The notes beneath the pieces are model-generated. The model had not been told where the DNA came from. It ran no database searches and saw only the letters and a program-made list of their open reading frames with translations. Below, one piece after another: positions 1 to 8,773 of a DNA stretch of 64,000 bases. A program made the position numbers and the translations under genes. Positions within the stretch are counted from its first letter, which is position 1, and the number at the start of each line of letters is the position of its first letter. This DNA is from Aliagarivorans marinus DSM 23064. GTDB lineage: Bacteria; Pseudomonadota; Gammaproteobacteria; Enterobacterales; Celerinatantimonadaceae. Where the stretch lies: the NCBI RefSeq assembly GCF_000429485.1, contig NZ_KE386908.1, positions 304,694 through 368,693 on the forward strand. The letters run 5' to 3'.

Positions 1-1310
1 CCATGGGTCTCTTGGGTCGACTCTTGGGTGCGCGCTGCAAGTTGACGCACCTCGTCGGCCACCACCGCAAAGCCGCGGCCACTTTCACCAGCACGGGCCG
101 CCTCAATGGCCGCATTCAGCGCCAGCAGGTTGGTTTGCTCGGCAATTTGCTGGATCACCTCGAGGATGCGACCGATGTTTTGCGACTCCATATCCACCGC
201 GTTGACCCGCTCAGCGGCCTGCTGCAGCTGCTGCTCCAGACTTAGGCCCGCTTGGTGGTTCTGCTTAAAGATCTCGATGCTCTCGCGGGTCAGGGTGTTG
301 GCGTTGAGCGCTTCATCCTGAGCGCTGAGGGCGCTTTGCTTGACCTGCTGAGAGCTGCAGGAGAACTGTTCTACCGCCGCTACCACCTGCTCAATCTGCT
401 GCTGTTGATGTTCGGCCCCTTCGGAGGCCTGTTGCATCACCACCGCCAGCTCAGTGGCTGATGAGGCGGTGCTATCGCTGATCTGGCGCAGGTGGGTGAT
501 CATGGTCGAAAGCTGTCCCACCGTGTGGTTGATGTCCTTGGCTAGCGCGCCAATTTCGTTGTCGCCGAAGTTGTCCACTCGGGCCTGCAGTTGGCCGTCG
601 GCAACCTTGCGCATGCAAGCTTGAATCGCGGTGATCGGGCGCAGGGTTGAGCGGGCGATGGCCAGCGCGAACAGTAGCGAGGCGCTCAGTAGGATAACCA
701 AGCCAATGGTGCTGACGCTGAGTAGCTGCATGTAGCGTTGGTTGTTATCGTCCAGCGCGGCGCGCGCGAGTTGATCAAGCTGCTGGTTGAGCTCGGAGAT
801 GGCCAGCACCATGGTCCCGGCGCTGAAATGGAAGCGCTGCATATTGTCGCGATAGGCCTGCTCTGCGCCAAAGTTCATGGCGATCCCTGACATACGCTGC
901 TGCCAAGCTGGAAGCAGGCGATTACGCACATGCTCGACAAATTGCTCGCTCGGCTCCAGTACGCTGGCCAGCGCTTGCAGCTCAATGCCAGCCGCGAGTA
1001 GCCGCTGTTGCAACTCGCCCAGCTCGCCTTGCTTAGTGGTCAGCAGGGCATCCAGTTGTGCGAGCTGCTGGGCATCACTTTGGGCAGACATGCTGGCGAC
1101 TTTAAGCTCGGTGACTTTGTCACTGAGTTCTCGTAACAGTTCCATTTGCTGCAGGGTTAACTGGGTCACATTGGATACGTCGCTAAAGGTGCGCTGCAGG
1201 TGATAGCTGACATAGCCCAGGCCGGAGAGGGTGAGCACCAGCGTTATTAATGAAGGTAACAGTAACTGCTTACTTAGGGAGAGTTGTTGAAATATGCGTT
1301 TGAGTATCAT
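1..1310 (-). CDS. Methyl-accepting chemotaxis protein (C-terminus cut by window edge)
   Basis: Membrane chemoreceptor that would pass ligand signals to the CheA/CheW array. The frame is open from the ATG whose complement is at 1308-1310 to the window edge, giving 436 residues without the C-terminus. An N-terminal hydrophobic segment (about residues 12-35) is followed by a periplasmic helical region, a second membrane segment (about 200-222) and a HAMP-like stretch. The signalling-domain hairpin tip is clear: [18 protein letters not shown] begins at residue 391 and is followed by [15 protein letters not shown], the most conserved MCP signature. The ligand domain is not recognisable, so the stimulus is unknown. 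A second, different MCP lies at 40912-42852. Identity as an MCP is certain; its operon context lies outside the window. Confidence 0.95.
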   Translation of the reverse strand, partial: MILKRIFQQLSLSKQLLLPSLITLVLTLSGLGYVSYHLQRTFSDVSNVTQLTLQQMELLRELSDKVTELKVASMSAQSDAQQLAQLDALLTTKQGELGELQQRLLAAGIELQALASVLEPSEQFVEHVRNRLLPAWQQRMSGIAMNFGAEQAYRDNMQRFHFSAGTMVLAISELNQQLDQLARAALDDNNQRYMQLLSVSTIGLVILLSASLLFALAIARSTLRPITAIQACMRKVADGQLQARVDNFGDNEIGALAKDINHTVGQLSTMITHLRQISDSTASSATELAVVMQQASEGAEHQQQQIEQVVAAVEQFSCSSQQVKQSALSAQDEALNANTLTRESIEIFKQNHQAGLSLEQQLQQAAERVNAVDMESQNIGRILEVIQQIAEQTNLLALNAAIEAARAGESGRGFAVVADEVRQLAARTQESTQETH

Positions 1311-1581
1311 GCTTCCTGCCAGATAAATTGCTAGTGAACGGCGACCGCCGGCAAATGTAACGGCCAAGGCCGGGGCGATTAAATAATGAAAAGTGTTTTC
1401 TCTGGTATGTTTTTCAGCGGATGTGATCACGAGGTCATTTTCGGCTGAAAGATAGCTCGCTTGCTGGTGAAACTTTCATCAAGCGCGTCATGGGTGGACG
1501 AGGGCTGTGAGCTGCATCGGGGAGTGCTAAACCGTGGAGCTAGGGGGCTTGGGATCTTGGTCGGGCGGATGATTTAAGCGA

Positions 1582-1824
1582 CTACGCCATGATTTGCAGC
1601 GCCAAATAGGGCACCAGATTAAACATCACGATGGCCAGCTTGTACTTGGCCAGATAGTCAAAGTAGCGCGCGTCCAACTGCTCTTTATCGAGGTGAAACC
1701 AGCGCTGGTGGATATCGATAACCCGCTGTTTGGCGAGCAGCAGGCCCAGCGCCGCCAGCGATAGCAGGATGATGTTAATCAGGCTGCACCAGCCAAAAAA
1801 GTCGGTGAGTTGGGCAACGGTCAT
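1582..1824 (-). CDS. Small membrane protein, DUF6868-like
   Basis: Predicted 80-residue inner-membrane protein of unknown function. The start chosen is the ATG at 1822-1824 (MTVAQLTDFFGWC), because a good ribosome-binding site (GAGGAA) precedes it. A longer upstream extension of the frame is low-complexity and not protein-like. It has two hydrophobic segments (about residues 10-35 and 58-78) separated by a charged loop, and ends in NLVPYLALQIMA. The FGWC...NLVPYLAL pattern and the length match the DUF6868 family as I remember it; no function is established. It lies downstream of the GH86 gene on the same strand, but two stem-loops separate them. Confidence 0.7.
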   Translation of the reverse strand: MTVAQLTDFFGWCSLINIILLSLAALGLLLAKQRVIDIHQRWFHLDKEQLDARYFDYLAKYKLAIVMFNLVPYLALQIMA

Positions 1825-2002
1825 CGGCAGTTCCTCTGCAAGGGGAGGCGTCCAGTTTAACCAATTACTCCGTTGATGAGTGTGAGTAGGGATACGATTT
1901 ACGTTAGGCGTGAGCCAGAACGGCGCTCTGGCGCACGGATTACTTGGATATTCAGAACCTTGGCGAGTGCTTGTTGCTGCTTGTCCACGGCCTGCTCTTG
2001 TT

Positions 2003-2065
2003 AGCGAAGCTGGTGGGGAGCTTCGCTGTTCAGCGAACCCGCTAGCGGTAACTGCGGCTAGCGGG
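2003..2065 (-). terminator. Two consecutive perfect stem-loops after the GH86 gene
   Basis: Two inverted repeats with perfect 9-bp arms lie just after the GH86 stop on the minus strand: CCCGCTAGC/GCTAGCGGG (2038-2046 and 2057-2065) and AGCGAAGCT/AGCTTCGCT (2003-2011 and 2019-2027). Neither is followed by a strong T-run, so they may stabilise the 3' end or terminate weakly rather than act as a classical intrinsic terminator. Confidence 0.5.
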
Positions 2066-2075
2066 GGCACAGCGC

Positions 2076-4622
2076 TTAGCGTGATAGCTGCTTGCTGTGC
2101 TTGAAGTGTTGCAGGGTGACTGAGCTCACCGCTCCGCCATTATCGGGGAAGGTAATCTGAATCGTGTTGTTGGTATTCAAGGCGCTGTAGGGGACCGGGA
2201 TCTCCAGCACGCCAAAGAAACGGTCTCGACCCAAGCCGCCATGGTATTGATCGTAGCCGCGGTAGTTGTCTGGCACGTTCAGGCGCACGCCGTTGATTAG
2301 CACCTCAGGCTGCAGCGAGCTGCGTACCGCGGGGCTGCTGTTCGGCACATAGTGGTCACGGCCCACGCCTAGCCGCAGCACCGCTTCACCGTAGCTGCCC
2401 TTGTCGACATTGTTGATGCTGTAGCTTTGGGTCACATTGGCCGAGATATTGGTGACTAATGCCGCGGCGTAGTGCTTGGTCTCTTGGCTAATGTGGTCGA
2501 TGCTAATCACGTTGTCGTAGCTGATCTTCACGATCATCGACGCTTCCGCGCCCAAGGTGACAGAGCTTGGCAGGCTGCTCAGTTGGTAGGCATCATACTT
2601 GGGGCGACCCTGTCCATCTGGGTAAAGGTGGCGAATGTTCACCTCGGACACGCTGGCGCCGTTGTTACCAAAGACACTTAAGTCGACTTCTTGAGAGCCC
2701 AACACCAGGCTGGTCAGGATAAGGTAGACATCATTGCCGTCGACATAGGCGTCCACCTGAACATCAGGGTTGGTGGAGTAGCTATCGACCCGGGTGCCAG
2801 CGACTTCTGACCAAAGCTGGTAGAAGCGCACTAGCTCGGTGTAGACCCATTCACTCGGCGCGGCGTTAGCTTGGATGCTATCGAAGTAATCATCGTCGCT
2901 GTCGTAGTGATGGTCTTGCTCTTCTAATTTCTGACGCATCAGGCGCCACTCGTAAGAATGGCGTCCACCATCGGTGTTGCGTCCCCACTCGGCCTTAATT
3001 GGCACAAACGGAATCGCTTTGGCGATCCGATCCGGGCGTTCCATCAAGCTCATGGTCATGGCGTTCATCGAGTTCAACACCAACCAGTCGCGTTGTGGCG
3101 ACCACGGCTCATTAAAGGCACCTTGTAGCTGCGAGCCATACTCGGAAACGACGATAGGCTTGATGTAGCCCCACTTGTAGGCCATGTATTGCTCGAGCAT
3201 ATCCAGGGTCGCTTCCATATTGCTGCCCTTGCGGTTTTGCATCCGACGGGTGCCGTCGGGGTAGGGGATATGCGGGAAGTCGTAGAGGTGTATCGAGACA
3301 AAGTCCATATCGTCGCCAGCGATGTCGAGGAATAGCTGATCGCGCTCCTTCCACTGGTCAAATGGGGTATCGCCCTTCTCGTAGTCGGGGAAGGCCACGG
3401 TGTAGCCACCGATCAACACATCGTCGTTGGCGCTGTTCTTACGGATCTCTCGGGCGGCATCGCGGTGGAATTCGAAGATCTGTTGGATGGTTGGCACATT
3501 CTCGCCGGGATGGGGATATTCAACCAACTCGAACAGTGGCTCGTTCATGATCTCCAGGTATTTCGGTTTCGGTTGGCCGATATCACTGGGGCCTGCCTGA
3601 AAGTACTTCTCAACAAACTGCGACAGGTAGTCGGCGGTGGCGGTGCCCAGTGGCTCGGCGGCGTTATCGGTTTGTGAAAACGACCAGCCTTGGTTGCCGA
3701 CCTGAGTACCGTTGGGCCAATAGGGGCGCTGCTGGGCGCCGACAATCAGCTCGTCATCGCGTCCGGCATGGCGGCGGATGGCCTGCCACTGGGCGTTGTC
3801 GGTGTTGCTGTAGATCCACTTGGCGCCGCCACCGTTAGTGCTGGCCGCTGCTGCACTGGCGTAGCCGGGTTTTTGTGGGTCTTCGGGGAGTTGCTCCAGC
3901 TCGTACTTCATCCCGCCGGTGTCGCGGCCCATAAACACATTGAAGTCTTCAAGGAAGCTGCCCATCAGGTTAGGGCGGGCGTTTTCAGCGAACAGGCTTT
4001 GTGCATTACCGCCAAACCAGTCGTTCTCCACATGGCTGGCGTGGACATTGATGTACTTTTTACGCTCGAAGCTGTCGATGGTACCGACTTGGTGTTTAGT
4101 ATCGAGGTTGATGCCCACCGCGGTGCTGGCGCTACTGCCGCCATCTTGATCTACCACCGAGAATGCCAAGCGCTGTTCGTTACAGCCTTCCCACATGACC
4201 AAGGCGGTGCCGTCTGCTGGCGATGCTGAGCCACCTTCTGGGTGAACACACTTGGCGCTAGAGGCTTGCTGCAGGCTGTTTGCGCTGGTGGCATCGAAGC
4301 GAACGCGATCAGCAAAGTCACAGCCCTGCCACAGAACCAAGGCTTGGCCGTTATCAGGAATGGCGGCGCCTCCTGGGTGAATACACAGTCCAGAGGGTTG
4401 ATGCTGGATGCTGTTGCCGGGGTTCCAGGAGAAGGCGGCAGCATCGCCACTGCAGTCGCCACTGAGCACCACGGCGGTGCCATTGATCGGTGAGCTGGAG
4501 TTGTCGGCGGTGCGCAGGCACAGGCCCGAGCTGTGTTGCAGTGCAGTTGCCGCTTGCGCGCCACTACACAGGGCTAACGAAACCAAAGTCGCGAGGCTGG
4601 ACTTGGTAGATAGAGAGGGCAT
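2076..4622 (-). CDS. Secreted GH86 beta-agarase/porphyranase with N-terminal lectin-like domain
   Basis: Predicted 848-residue secreted endo-glycosidase of family GH86, whose members cleave beta-1,4 bonds of agarose or porphyran. The start is the ATG at 4620-4622, which has a GGAAG ribosome-binding site and begins a signal peptide (MPSLSTKSSLATLVSLALCSGAQA). Residues about 25-155 hold three similar ~43-residue repeats, each with a (C/K)C(L/I/V)H- or CLR-type start and a GTALV.W.GC-type end, as in a ricin/CBM13-like beta-trefoil. The catalytic domain follows. E361 in EIMNEPLFE is the likely acid/base and E494 in VVSEYGSQ the likely nucleophile; SIHLYDF and a C-terminal beta-sandwich-like region fit GH86. 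No other agarolytic gene is in the window. The choice between agarose and porphyran cannot be made from sequence. The 580-bp upstream region carries CRP-like and GntR-like sites. Confidence 0.88.
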   Translation of the reverse strand: MPSLSTKSSLATLVSLALCSGAQAATALQHSSGLCLRTADNSSSPINGTAVVLSGDCSGDAAAFSWNPGNSIQHQPSGLCIHPGGAAIPDNGQALVLWQGCDFADRVRFDATSANSLQQASSAKCVHPEGGSASPADGTALVMWEGCNEQRLAFSVVDQDGGSSASTAVGINLDTKHQVGTIDSFERKKYINVHASHVENDWFGGNAQSLFAENARPNLMGSFLEDFNVFMGRDTGGMKYELEQLPEDPQKPGYASAAAASTNGGGAKWIYSNTDNAQWQAIRRHAGRDDELIVGAQQRPYWPNGTQVGNQGWSFSQTDNAAEPLGTATADYLSQFVEKYFQAGPSDIGQPKPKYLEIMNEPLFELVEYPHPGENVPTIQQIFEFHRDAAREIRKNSANDDVLIGGYTVAFPDYEKGDTPFDQWKERDQLFLDIAGDDMDFVSIHLYDFPHIPYPDGTRRMQNRKGSNMEATLDMLEQYMAYKWGYIKPIVVSEYGSQLQGAFNEPWSPQRDWLVLNSMNAMTMSLMERPDRIAKAIPFVPIKAEWGRNTDGGRHSYEWRLMRQKLEEQDHHYDSDDDYFDSIQANAAPSEWVYTELVRFYQLWSEVAGTRVDSYSTNPDVQVDAYVDGNDVYLILTSLVLGSQEVDLSVFGNNGASVSEVNIRHLYPDGQGRPKYDAYQLSSLPSSVTLGAEASMIVKISYDNVISIDHISQETKHYAAALVTNISANVTQSYSINNVDKGSYGEAVLRLGVGRDHYVPNSSPAVRSSLQPEVLINGVRLNVPDNYRGYDQYHGGLGRDRFFGVLEIPVPYSALNTNNTIQITFPDNGGAVSSVTLQHFKHSKQLSR

Positions 4623-4844
4623 ATCACTTCCTTGCTTGCACGGTGGTAAAAGCGAATCGCAATTCGCGCTTAGTATCCGAAACATGCTCATTGGGCTAGC
4701 TGATACTGCGAACACCTATACCGTGGTGAATCGGCGTGGTGAGTTGCTTCAAATACACAGGTGGATAACTTAATTCAATTGGTAAATGACTTGTGCTGAT
4801 TGGTGTGTAAATGTGAACTGAAACTGTTGGGGTTTTAACATTTC

Positions 4845-4858
4845 GTGAGCTGGCTCAC
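4845..4858. promoter_or_regulatory. CRP-like site upstream of GH86 gene
   Basis: GTGAGCTGGCTCAC has the GTGA-N6-TCAC architecture of the CRP consensus (TGTGA-N6-TCACA), missing only the outermost T and A. Its centre is about 229 bp upstream of the GH86 start codon. Binding is inferred, not shown. Confidence 0.5.
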
Positions 4859-5106
4859 TATGTTTGTGGGTGCGCTTTTTAGTTTGACTGGTGATTTATT
4901 TTCTATGGTTTGTGCTTGGTGGGCGATAAATCTAATTTCAGTGGTTTTATAGGGGTTGCGCGATTATTTATCTGGATATACCAGTTGGTGTTGTAAGGCT
5001 GGTCTAGGTGGGTTTCCAATAAAATCCTATATTATCAGTTGGTTAAATTTAATTTGTTTGGGAGGAAACAGCGGCGAGCTATTCGGTAGCAACTAAATAC
5101 TCAATA

Positions 5107-5118
5107 TTGGTTTACCAA
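5107..5118. promoter_or_regulatory. GntR (UxuR/ExuR)-like palindrome
   Basis: TTGGTTTACCAA has TTGGT/ACCAA arms around two bases. This resembles the ATTGGTNNACCAAT operators of hexuronate-type GntR regulators. It lies about 490 bp upstream of the GH86 start and 85 bp past the end of metY, among other TTGGT elements. No GntR regulator gene is in the window. Confidence 0.35.
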
Positions 5119-5147
5119 ATTCATTATAGAGAGGCGGTTGGTACTCG

Positions 5148-5180
5148 AAAAAACACAAGGCGCCACTGCTGGGCGCCTTG
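5148..5180 (-). terminator. Intrinsic terminator of metY
   Basis: On the minus strand a CAAGGCGCC/GGCGCCTTG stem (arms 5156-5164 and 5172-5180) is followed by a T6 run interrupted from the stem by GTG. It lies 22 bp past the metY stop. Confidence 0.85.
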
Positions 5181-5202
5181 AGGATTAGTGAGGTGAAGCA
5201 GT

Positions 5203-6480
5203 TTAGGCTTTATCAAGCGCCTGACTGACATCGGCAATGATGTCGTCGATATTCTCAATCCCCACCGAGATACGCACCAGCTCGCTGCTCACGCCCGCCG
5301 CCTTTAGCTCGTCTTCGTTGAGCTGGCGGTGAGTGGTTGAGGCTGGGTGGCAGGCCAGTGATTTGGCATCACCGATGTTGACCAGTCGCAGGATCATCTG
5401 CAGGGCATCGATAAAGCGGCCCCCAGCTTCGCTGCCGCCTTTAATGCCAAAGCTTAAGATCCCGGACGCTTTACCGGCGGTGATCTTCTGCGCGGTGGCT
5501 TGATAGGGGCTGTCATCCAGACCGGCGTAGTTCACCCACTCTACCTTGTCATGGGCACGCAGGTATTCCGCCAGTGCCTGCGCATTCTCGCAGTGGCGAT
5601 CCATACGCAGGCCGAGGGTTTCCAGACCTTGCAGGATCAAGAAGGCGTTGTGGGGCGAGATTGCCGCGCCGGTGTTGCGCAGCGGCACCACACGACAGCG
5701 TCCGATATAGGCCGCAGGCCCCAGCGCTTCGGTGTAGACCACGCCGTGGTAGGACGGATCTGGCTCGTTGAGCATTGGGAAGCGGACCTTGTTAGCGGCC
5801 CAGTCAAACTTACCGGAGTCGATGATGATGCCGCCAATCGAGGTGCCATGACCGCCGATGTACTTGGTCAGCGAGTGGATCACAATCGATGCACCATGCT
5901 CAAAGGGTCGACACAGGTAGGGGGTCGCTACGGTGTTATCGACAATCAATGGCACACCATGGCGCTGGGCTATTTCGCCCAGCTTTTGTAGATCAACCAC
6001 ATTGCCCGCGGGGTTGCCGATGGACTCACAGAAAATCGCACGAGTGTTCTCATCGATGGCCGCTTCAAAGCCAGCAAAGTCGTCGTGCGACACCATGCGC
6101 ACATCGATGCCCTGACGCGGGAAGGTGTGGGCAAACAGGTTGTAGGTACCACCATAAAGCTGGGAGGTAGAGACGATGTTACTGCCCACATCGCAGATGC
6201 ACTGAATGGCATAGGTGATGGCGGCCATGCCCGACGCTAGCGCCAGCCCGGCGATACCGCCTTCCATTGCTGCCAAGCGCTGCTCCAACACATCAGTGGT
6301 GGGGTTCATGATCCGGGTGTAGATATTACCGGGAACCTTCAGGTCGAACAGATCAGCACCGTGCTGGGTGTCATCAAAGGTGTAGGAGGTGGTTTGGTAG
6401 ATCGGCACTGCGGCCGCCTTGGTGGTCGCTTCCGACTCGTAGCCGTGGTGGAGCGCCAAAGATTCTAGTTTCATCGTCAA
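5203..6480 (-). CDS. metY: O-acetylhomoserine sulfhydrylase (homocysteine synthase)
   Basis: PLP-dependent enzyme of the Cys/Met metabolism family. It makes homocysteine from O-acetylhomoserine and sulfide in methionine synthesis, in the cytoplasm. The 425-residue length is typical of MetY, longer than MetB/MetC. The PLP-binding lysine is K206 in HSLTKYIGGHG. The N-terminus (ESLALHHGYE...PIYQTTSYTFDD) and the C-terminal ASTTHRQL and RISVGIENIDDI motifs fit the family. It is monocistronic: its own terminator follows, and rlmF is divergent 147 bp away. Distinction from related O-succinylhomoserine enzymes rests on length and motif style and is fairly secure. Confidence 0.9.
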   Translation of the reverse strand: MTMKLESLALHHGYESEATTKAAAVPIYQTTSYTFDDTQHGADLFDLKVPGNIYTRIMNPTTDVLEQRLAAMEGGIAGLALASGMAAITYAIQCICDVGSNIVSTSQLYGGTYNLFAHTFPRQGIDVRMVSHDDFAGFEAAIDENTRAIFCESIGNPAGNVVDLQKLGEIAQRHGVPLIVDNTVATPYLCRPFEHGASIVIHSLTKYIGGHGTSIGGIIIDSGKFDWAANKVRFPMLNEPDPSYHGVVYTEALGPAAYIGRCRVVPLRNTGAAISPHNAFLILQGLETLGLRMDRHCENAQALAEYLRAHDKVEWVNYAGLDDSPYQATAQKITAGKASGILSFGIKGGSEAGGRFIDALQMILRLVNIGDAKSLACHPASTTHRQLNEDELKAAGVSSELVRISVGIENIDDIIADVSQALDKA

Positions 6481-6626
6481 TCCTTGAGGTGAGTAAGACC
6501 CACCATGCTAGTAGCTAACGTGGGTCGAGAGAAGGTCTTCGCTGTGACTTACGTGGCTTTTTTACGGTTAGACGACTAAAATTCGCCAACTTTTCCGATT
6601 TAACTCAACTGCGAGCCTGAAACGCC

Positions 6627-7739
6627 ATGCCTCAGCCCCCACGTAAACCCGCTAGCCGCGCCGGAAAACCGCGCAGCGAATCCCGCTCGAACGACGTGTG
6701 GGGCGACAAGGCCCAGCGTGGCCAAGCAGCCAAATCTAAGGCTGCTAACAAGGCAAAATCAGCCGCTAAGCCCAAGTCTGCAGACAAGGCGAATCCTGCA
6801 GCGAAACCCAAGAGCAATGCTGCAGCCAAGCCCAAGGCTTCACTGCATCCGCGCAATCCCCATCAAGGCCGCTACGACTTTGCCCGCCTGATCGAGGTTC
6901 ACCCGCCACTGCGCGATTTTGTAAGAGCCAACCCCAAAGGCGACAACACCATCGATTTCGCCGACCCGGCAGCGGTGTTATGCCTCAATCAGGCCTTGCT
7001 GGCCAGCCACTACGGGGTGGGACTATGGCAATTGCCACCGGGCTATCTGTGTCCGCCGATCCCGGGGCGCGCCGATTACATCCACCACTTGGCGGATCTG
7101 TTGGGCGGGGGCGCTAAGCCGCCCGAAGGCAAGCAAGTACGCATTCTTGATGTGGGCACTGGGGCCAGTGTGATCTATCCCATTTTGGGGGCACACAGCT
7201 ATGGCTGGCAGTTTGTCGCCAGCGATATCGATCCGGTCTCGGTGAGCTGCGCCCAGACCATTGTGCAAAGTAATCCCGGCCTGAAGGGGCTGGTGAAGGT
7301 GAAACAGCAAAATGACCCGGAGCAGATCTTCGCCGGCATCATCGGCCGTGATCAGTTCTTTGCTGCCACCATGTGCAACCCTCCGTTTCACGCCTCGCTG
7401 GAGGAAGCACTGCAGGCCAACCAACGCAAACGGCAAAACCTGGCAGCGGCGAAAGGGGAGAGCGTAATGGAAACCAGTCCTGAGCAAAGCAAGCTGAACT
7501 TTGGTGGGCAGAAGGCCGAATTATGGTGCCCGGGAGGCGAAATTCAGTTTTTGAGCAAGATGCTTAAAGAAAGTACTCACTTCGCCCAACAAGTAGGCTG
7601 GTTCACCTCTTTGGTATCAAAATCGAGCAATCTTAAGGCGCTTGAAAAACTGGCAAGGCAGCTCAAGGTGAAGAAGACCAAGGTCATCGCCATGGGCCAA
7701 GGACAGAAGCAGAGTCGGCTGTTTGCCTGGCGGTTTTAG
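6627..7739 (+). CDS. rlmF: 23S rRNA (adenine-1618-N6)-methyltransferase RlmF
   Basis: SAM-dependent rRNA methyltransferase that modifies A1618 of 23S rRNA. The 370-residue protein starts with a long Lys/Ala-rich basic tail (about residues 1-80), which may aid rRNA binding. The family core follows: HPRNPHQGRYDF, the SAM-binding motif ILDVGTGASVIYP and the catalytic NPPF motif at 251-254. The tail is longer than the usual E. coli-type N-terminus and repeats AKPKS/NKAKS-like units. It stands alone, divergent from metY and separated from the next gene by a perfect palindrome. Confidence 0.93.
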   Translation: MPQPPRKPASRAGKPRSESRSNDVWGDKAQRGQAAKSKAANKAKSAAKPKSADKANPAAKPKSNAAAKPKASLHPRNPHQGRYDFARLIEVHPPLRDFVRANPKGDNTIDFADPAAVLCLNQALLASHYGVGLWQLPPGYLCPPIPGRADYIHHLADLLGGGAKPPEGKQVRILDVGTGASVIYPILGAHSYGWQFVASDIDPVSVSCAQTIVQSNPGLKGLVKVKQQNDPEQIFAGIIGRDQFFAATMCNPPFHASLEEALQANQRKRQNLAAAKGESVMETSPEQSKLNFGGQKAELWCPGGEIQFLSKMLKESTHFAQQVGWFTSLVSKSSNLKALEKLARQLKVKKTKVIAMGQGQKQSRLFAWRF

Positions 7740-7771
7740 GCGCTCTGCAAGGTCTTGTACGCGCTCTAGCT

Positions 7772-7787
7772 GTAGCGAATTCGCTAC
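7772..7787. repeat. Perfect 16-bp palindrome downstream of rlmF
   Basis: GTAGCGAATTCGCTAC is its own reverse complement and starts 33 bp after the rlmF stop. No T-run follows, so it is either a 3'-end stem or a protein-binding palindrome. Confidence 0.5.
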
Positions 7788-7896
7788 GCAGTCAAACCGA
7801 TAAAAACAGCTCATCGAGGCTTGTTACCGCAAGCCTTGGCGTCAGCGGCATATGCTTTGCCACTTAAGTCTTTTAACTTTTGCCGAGCGCAGCGCC

Positions 7897-8418
7897 ATGA
7901 GCAATAACATGATGATTGCCATCTTCGGTCTAATCGGAGCCTTTGTGGGGATCGTACCGGGGATCTTAACCCTTGTTATGAATTGGTTGCGAAACCGCGA
8001 CAACGTCAGTCGCACCCTGCGTGAGTTGGAGCTGGCCAAGTCTGAGTTGGAGTTTCTCGACCGCTGGCTGGCGTTGGCCGACAAGCTCGAGCAAAACGAG
8101 CAGGTGTTGGCCGAACAACAGCGCGCTAAGGCGCGATTGTTGTCACTGGTGTCTAAGCTTGAGTTCAGTTATAGCGGCTTGGGGTTAGCGCTCACTTCTG
8201 CGCCAAGCCCTAAGCAGCAACGCAAAAAAGTGGCCTTCTACAGCTACAGTGGCTTCCTCGGTTTCATCTTATTAGGTTCCACCATCAACGATGATGGCGA
8301 CTTTGACTGGGACTATTTTCTTAATGAAATTCAAGGGGATGGAACAACCGCTTTAATTTTCTTTGGGATTATTTGGGTATGGCTACTGGTGCGTTTTTTG
8401 CGCTCCGGTCGCCCTTAA
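7897..8418 (+). CDS. Membrane protein of unknown function with coiled-coil region
   Basis: Unrecognised 173-residue protein. The ATG at 7897 (MSNNMMIAIFGLIG) is preferred because the hydrophobic segment begins there; an in-frame upstream ATG at 7852 would add 15 residues. It has a membrane segment at about residues 5-27 and a charged, Leu/Glu-rich helix likely to form a coiled coil at about 35-95 (RTLRELELAKSELEFLDRW...). Two more hydrophobic segments follow near 120-137 and 150-168. Topology suggests a three-span inner-membrane protein with a cytoplasmic or periplasmic helical loop. It lies between rlmF and the GH9 cellulase with gaps on both sides, so context gives no hint of function. Confidence 0.65.
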   Translation: MSNNMMIAIFGLIGAFVGIVPGILTLVMNWLRNRDNVSRTLRELELAKSELEFLDRWLALADKLEQNEQVLAEQQRAKARLLSLVSKLEFSYSGLGLALTSAPSPKQQRKKVAFYSYSGFLGFILLGSTINDDGDFDWDYFLNEIQGDGTTALIFFGIIWVWLLVRFLRSGRP

Positions 8419-8773
8419 TGATAGAAAGCGCATTTTGCGATCCAGCTTAAATTTCACCGCTTGTTGGCAAGTTATTTAACTTGACAGTTTCATGAATAAA
8501 CGACTTTTTAACATTTATGTTCATAGAATCATCAATAAGCAATTGCCGCTTGCTCAAACATTTCACACTCTGATCTGCGTCTGGTTCAGAGTAAATTCAT
8601 AACTATTCACTACCTGAACCTGGCTTGGTCAAGGAATGTCCATTTGGTTGCGGACTCCGCAGTCTTAGTCAGGGAGCTTGCGTACCAAATGTACTGACCT
8701 CACTGCGTTCGAGTGCGTCGCTTAGCGATGCGCCCTCGAACCGAAGTTAAATGAATAACTCGAGAGGCAGAGC
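8419..8773 (+). promoter_or_regulatory. Intergenic region and structured leader of the GH9 cellulase gene
   Basis: This 355-bp gap has no gene. A TTGACA hexamer at 8481-8486 could be a -35 box, but its -10 partner (TTTTAA at 8506-8511, 19-bp spacer) is weak. The last ~130 bp are highly structured. CATTTGGT (8641-8648) pairs with ACCAAATG (8684-8691) and encloses the stem TGCGGA/TCCGCA (8649-8661). A long hairpin joins TTCGAG (8708-8713) and GCGTCG (8715-8720) to CGATGC (8726-8731) and CTCGAA (8735-8740), ending 33 bp before the start codon. I do not recognise it as a known riboswitch class. Confidence 0.5.

Larger units (their letters stand above)
4623..5202. other. Intergenic region with presumed GH86 promoter
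   Basis: This 580-bp AT-rich stretch holds no convincing gene. It contains the metY terminator, a CRP-like palindrome (4845-4858) and several TTGGT/ACCAA elements: TTGGTAAA 4779-4786, ACCAGTTGGT 4980-4989, TTGGTTAAA 5039-5047 and the palindromic TTGGTTTACCAA 5107-5118. The long AT-rich spacer before a catabolic gene suggests complex regulation. No clear -35/-10 pair could be assigned. Confidence 0.6.

Noticed and set aside
1825..2070. Extended 162-residue form of the DUF6868-like protein
   Set aside because: The extension reads through hairpins and has no protein-like pattern; the internal ATG has a good ribosome-binding site and family N-terminus.
6570..6577. AGACGACT as a MetJ box before metY
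   Set aside because: MetJ needs at least two adjacent 8-mers close to AGACGTCT; only one imperfect 8-mer is present.
8641..8740. c-di-GMP riboswitch before the GH9 gene
   Set aside because: The conserved core and receptor nucleotides of the GEMM class could not be found; only generic hairpins are seen.
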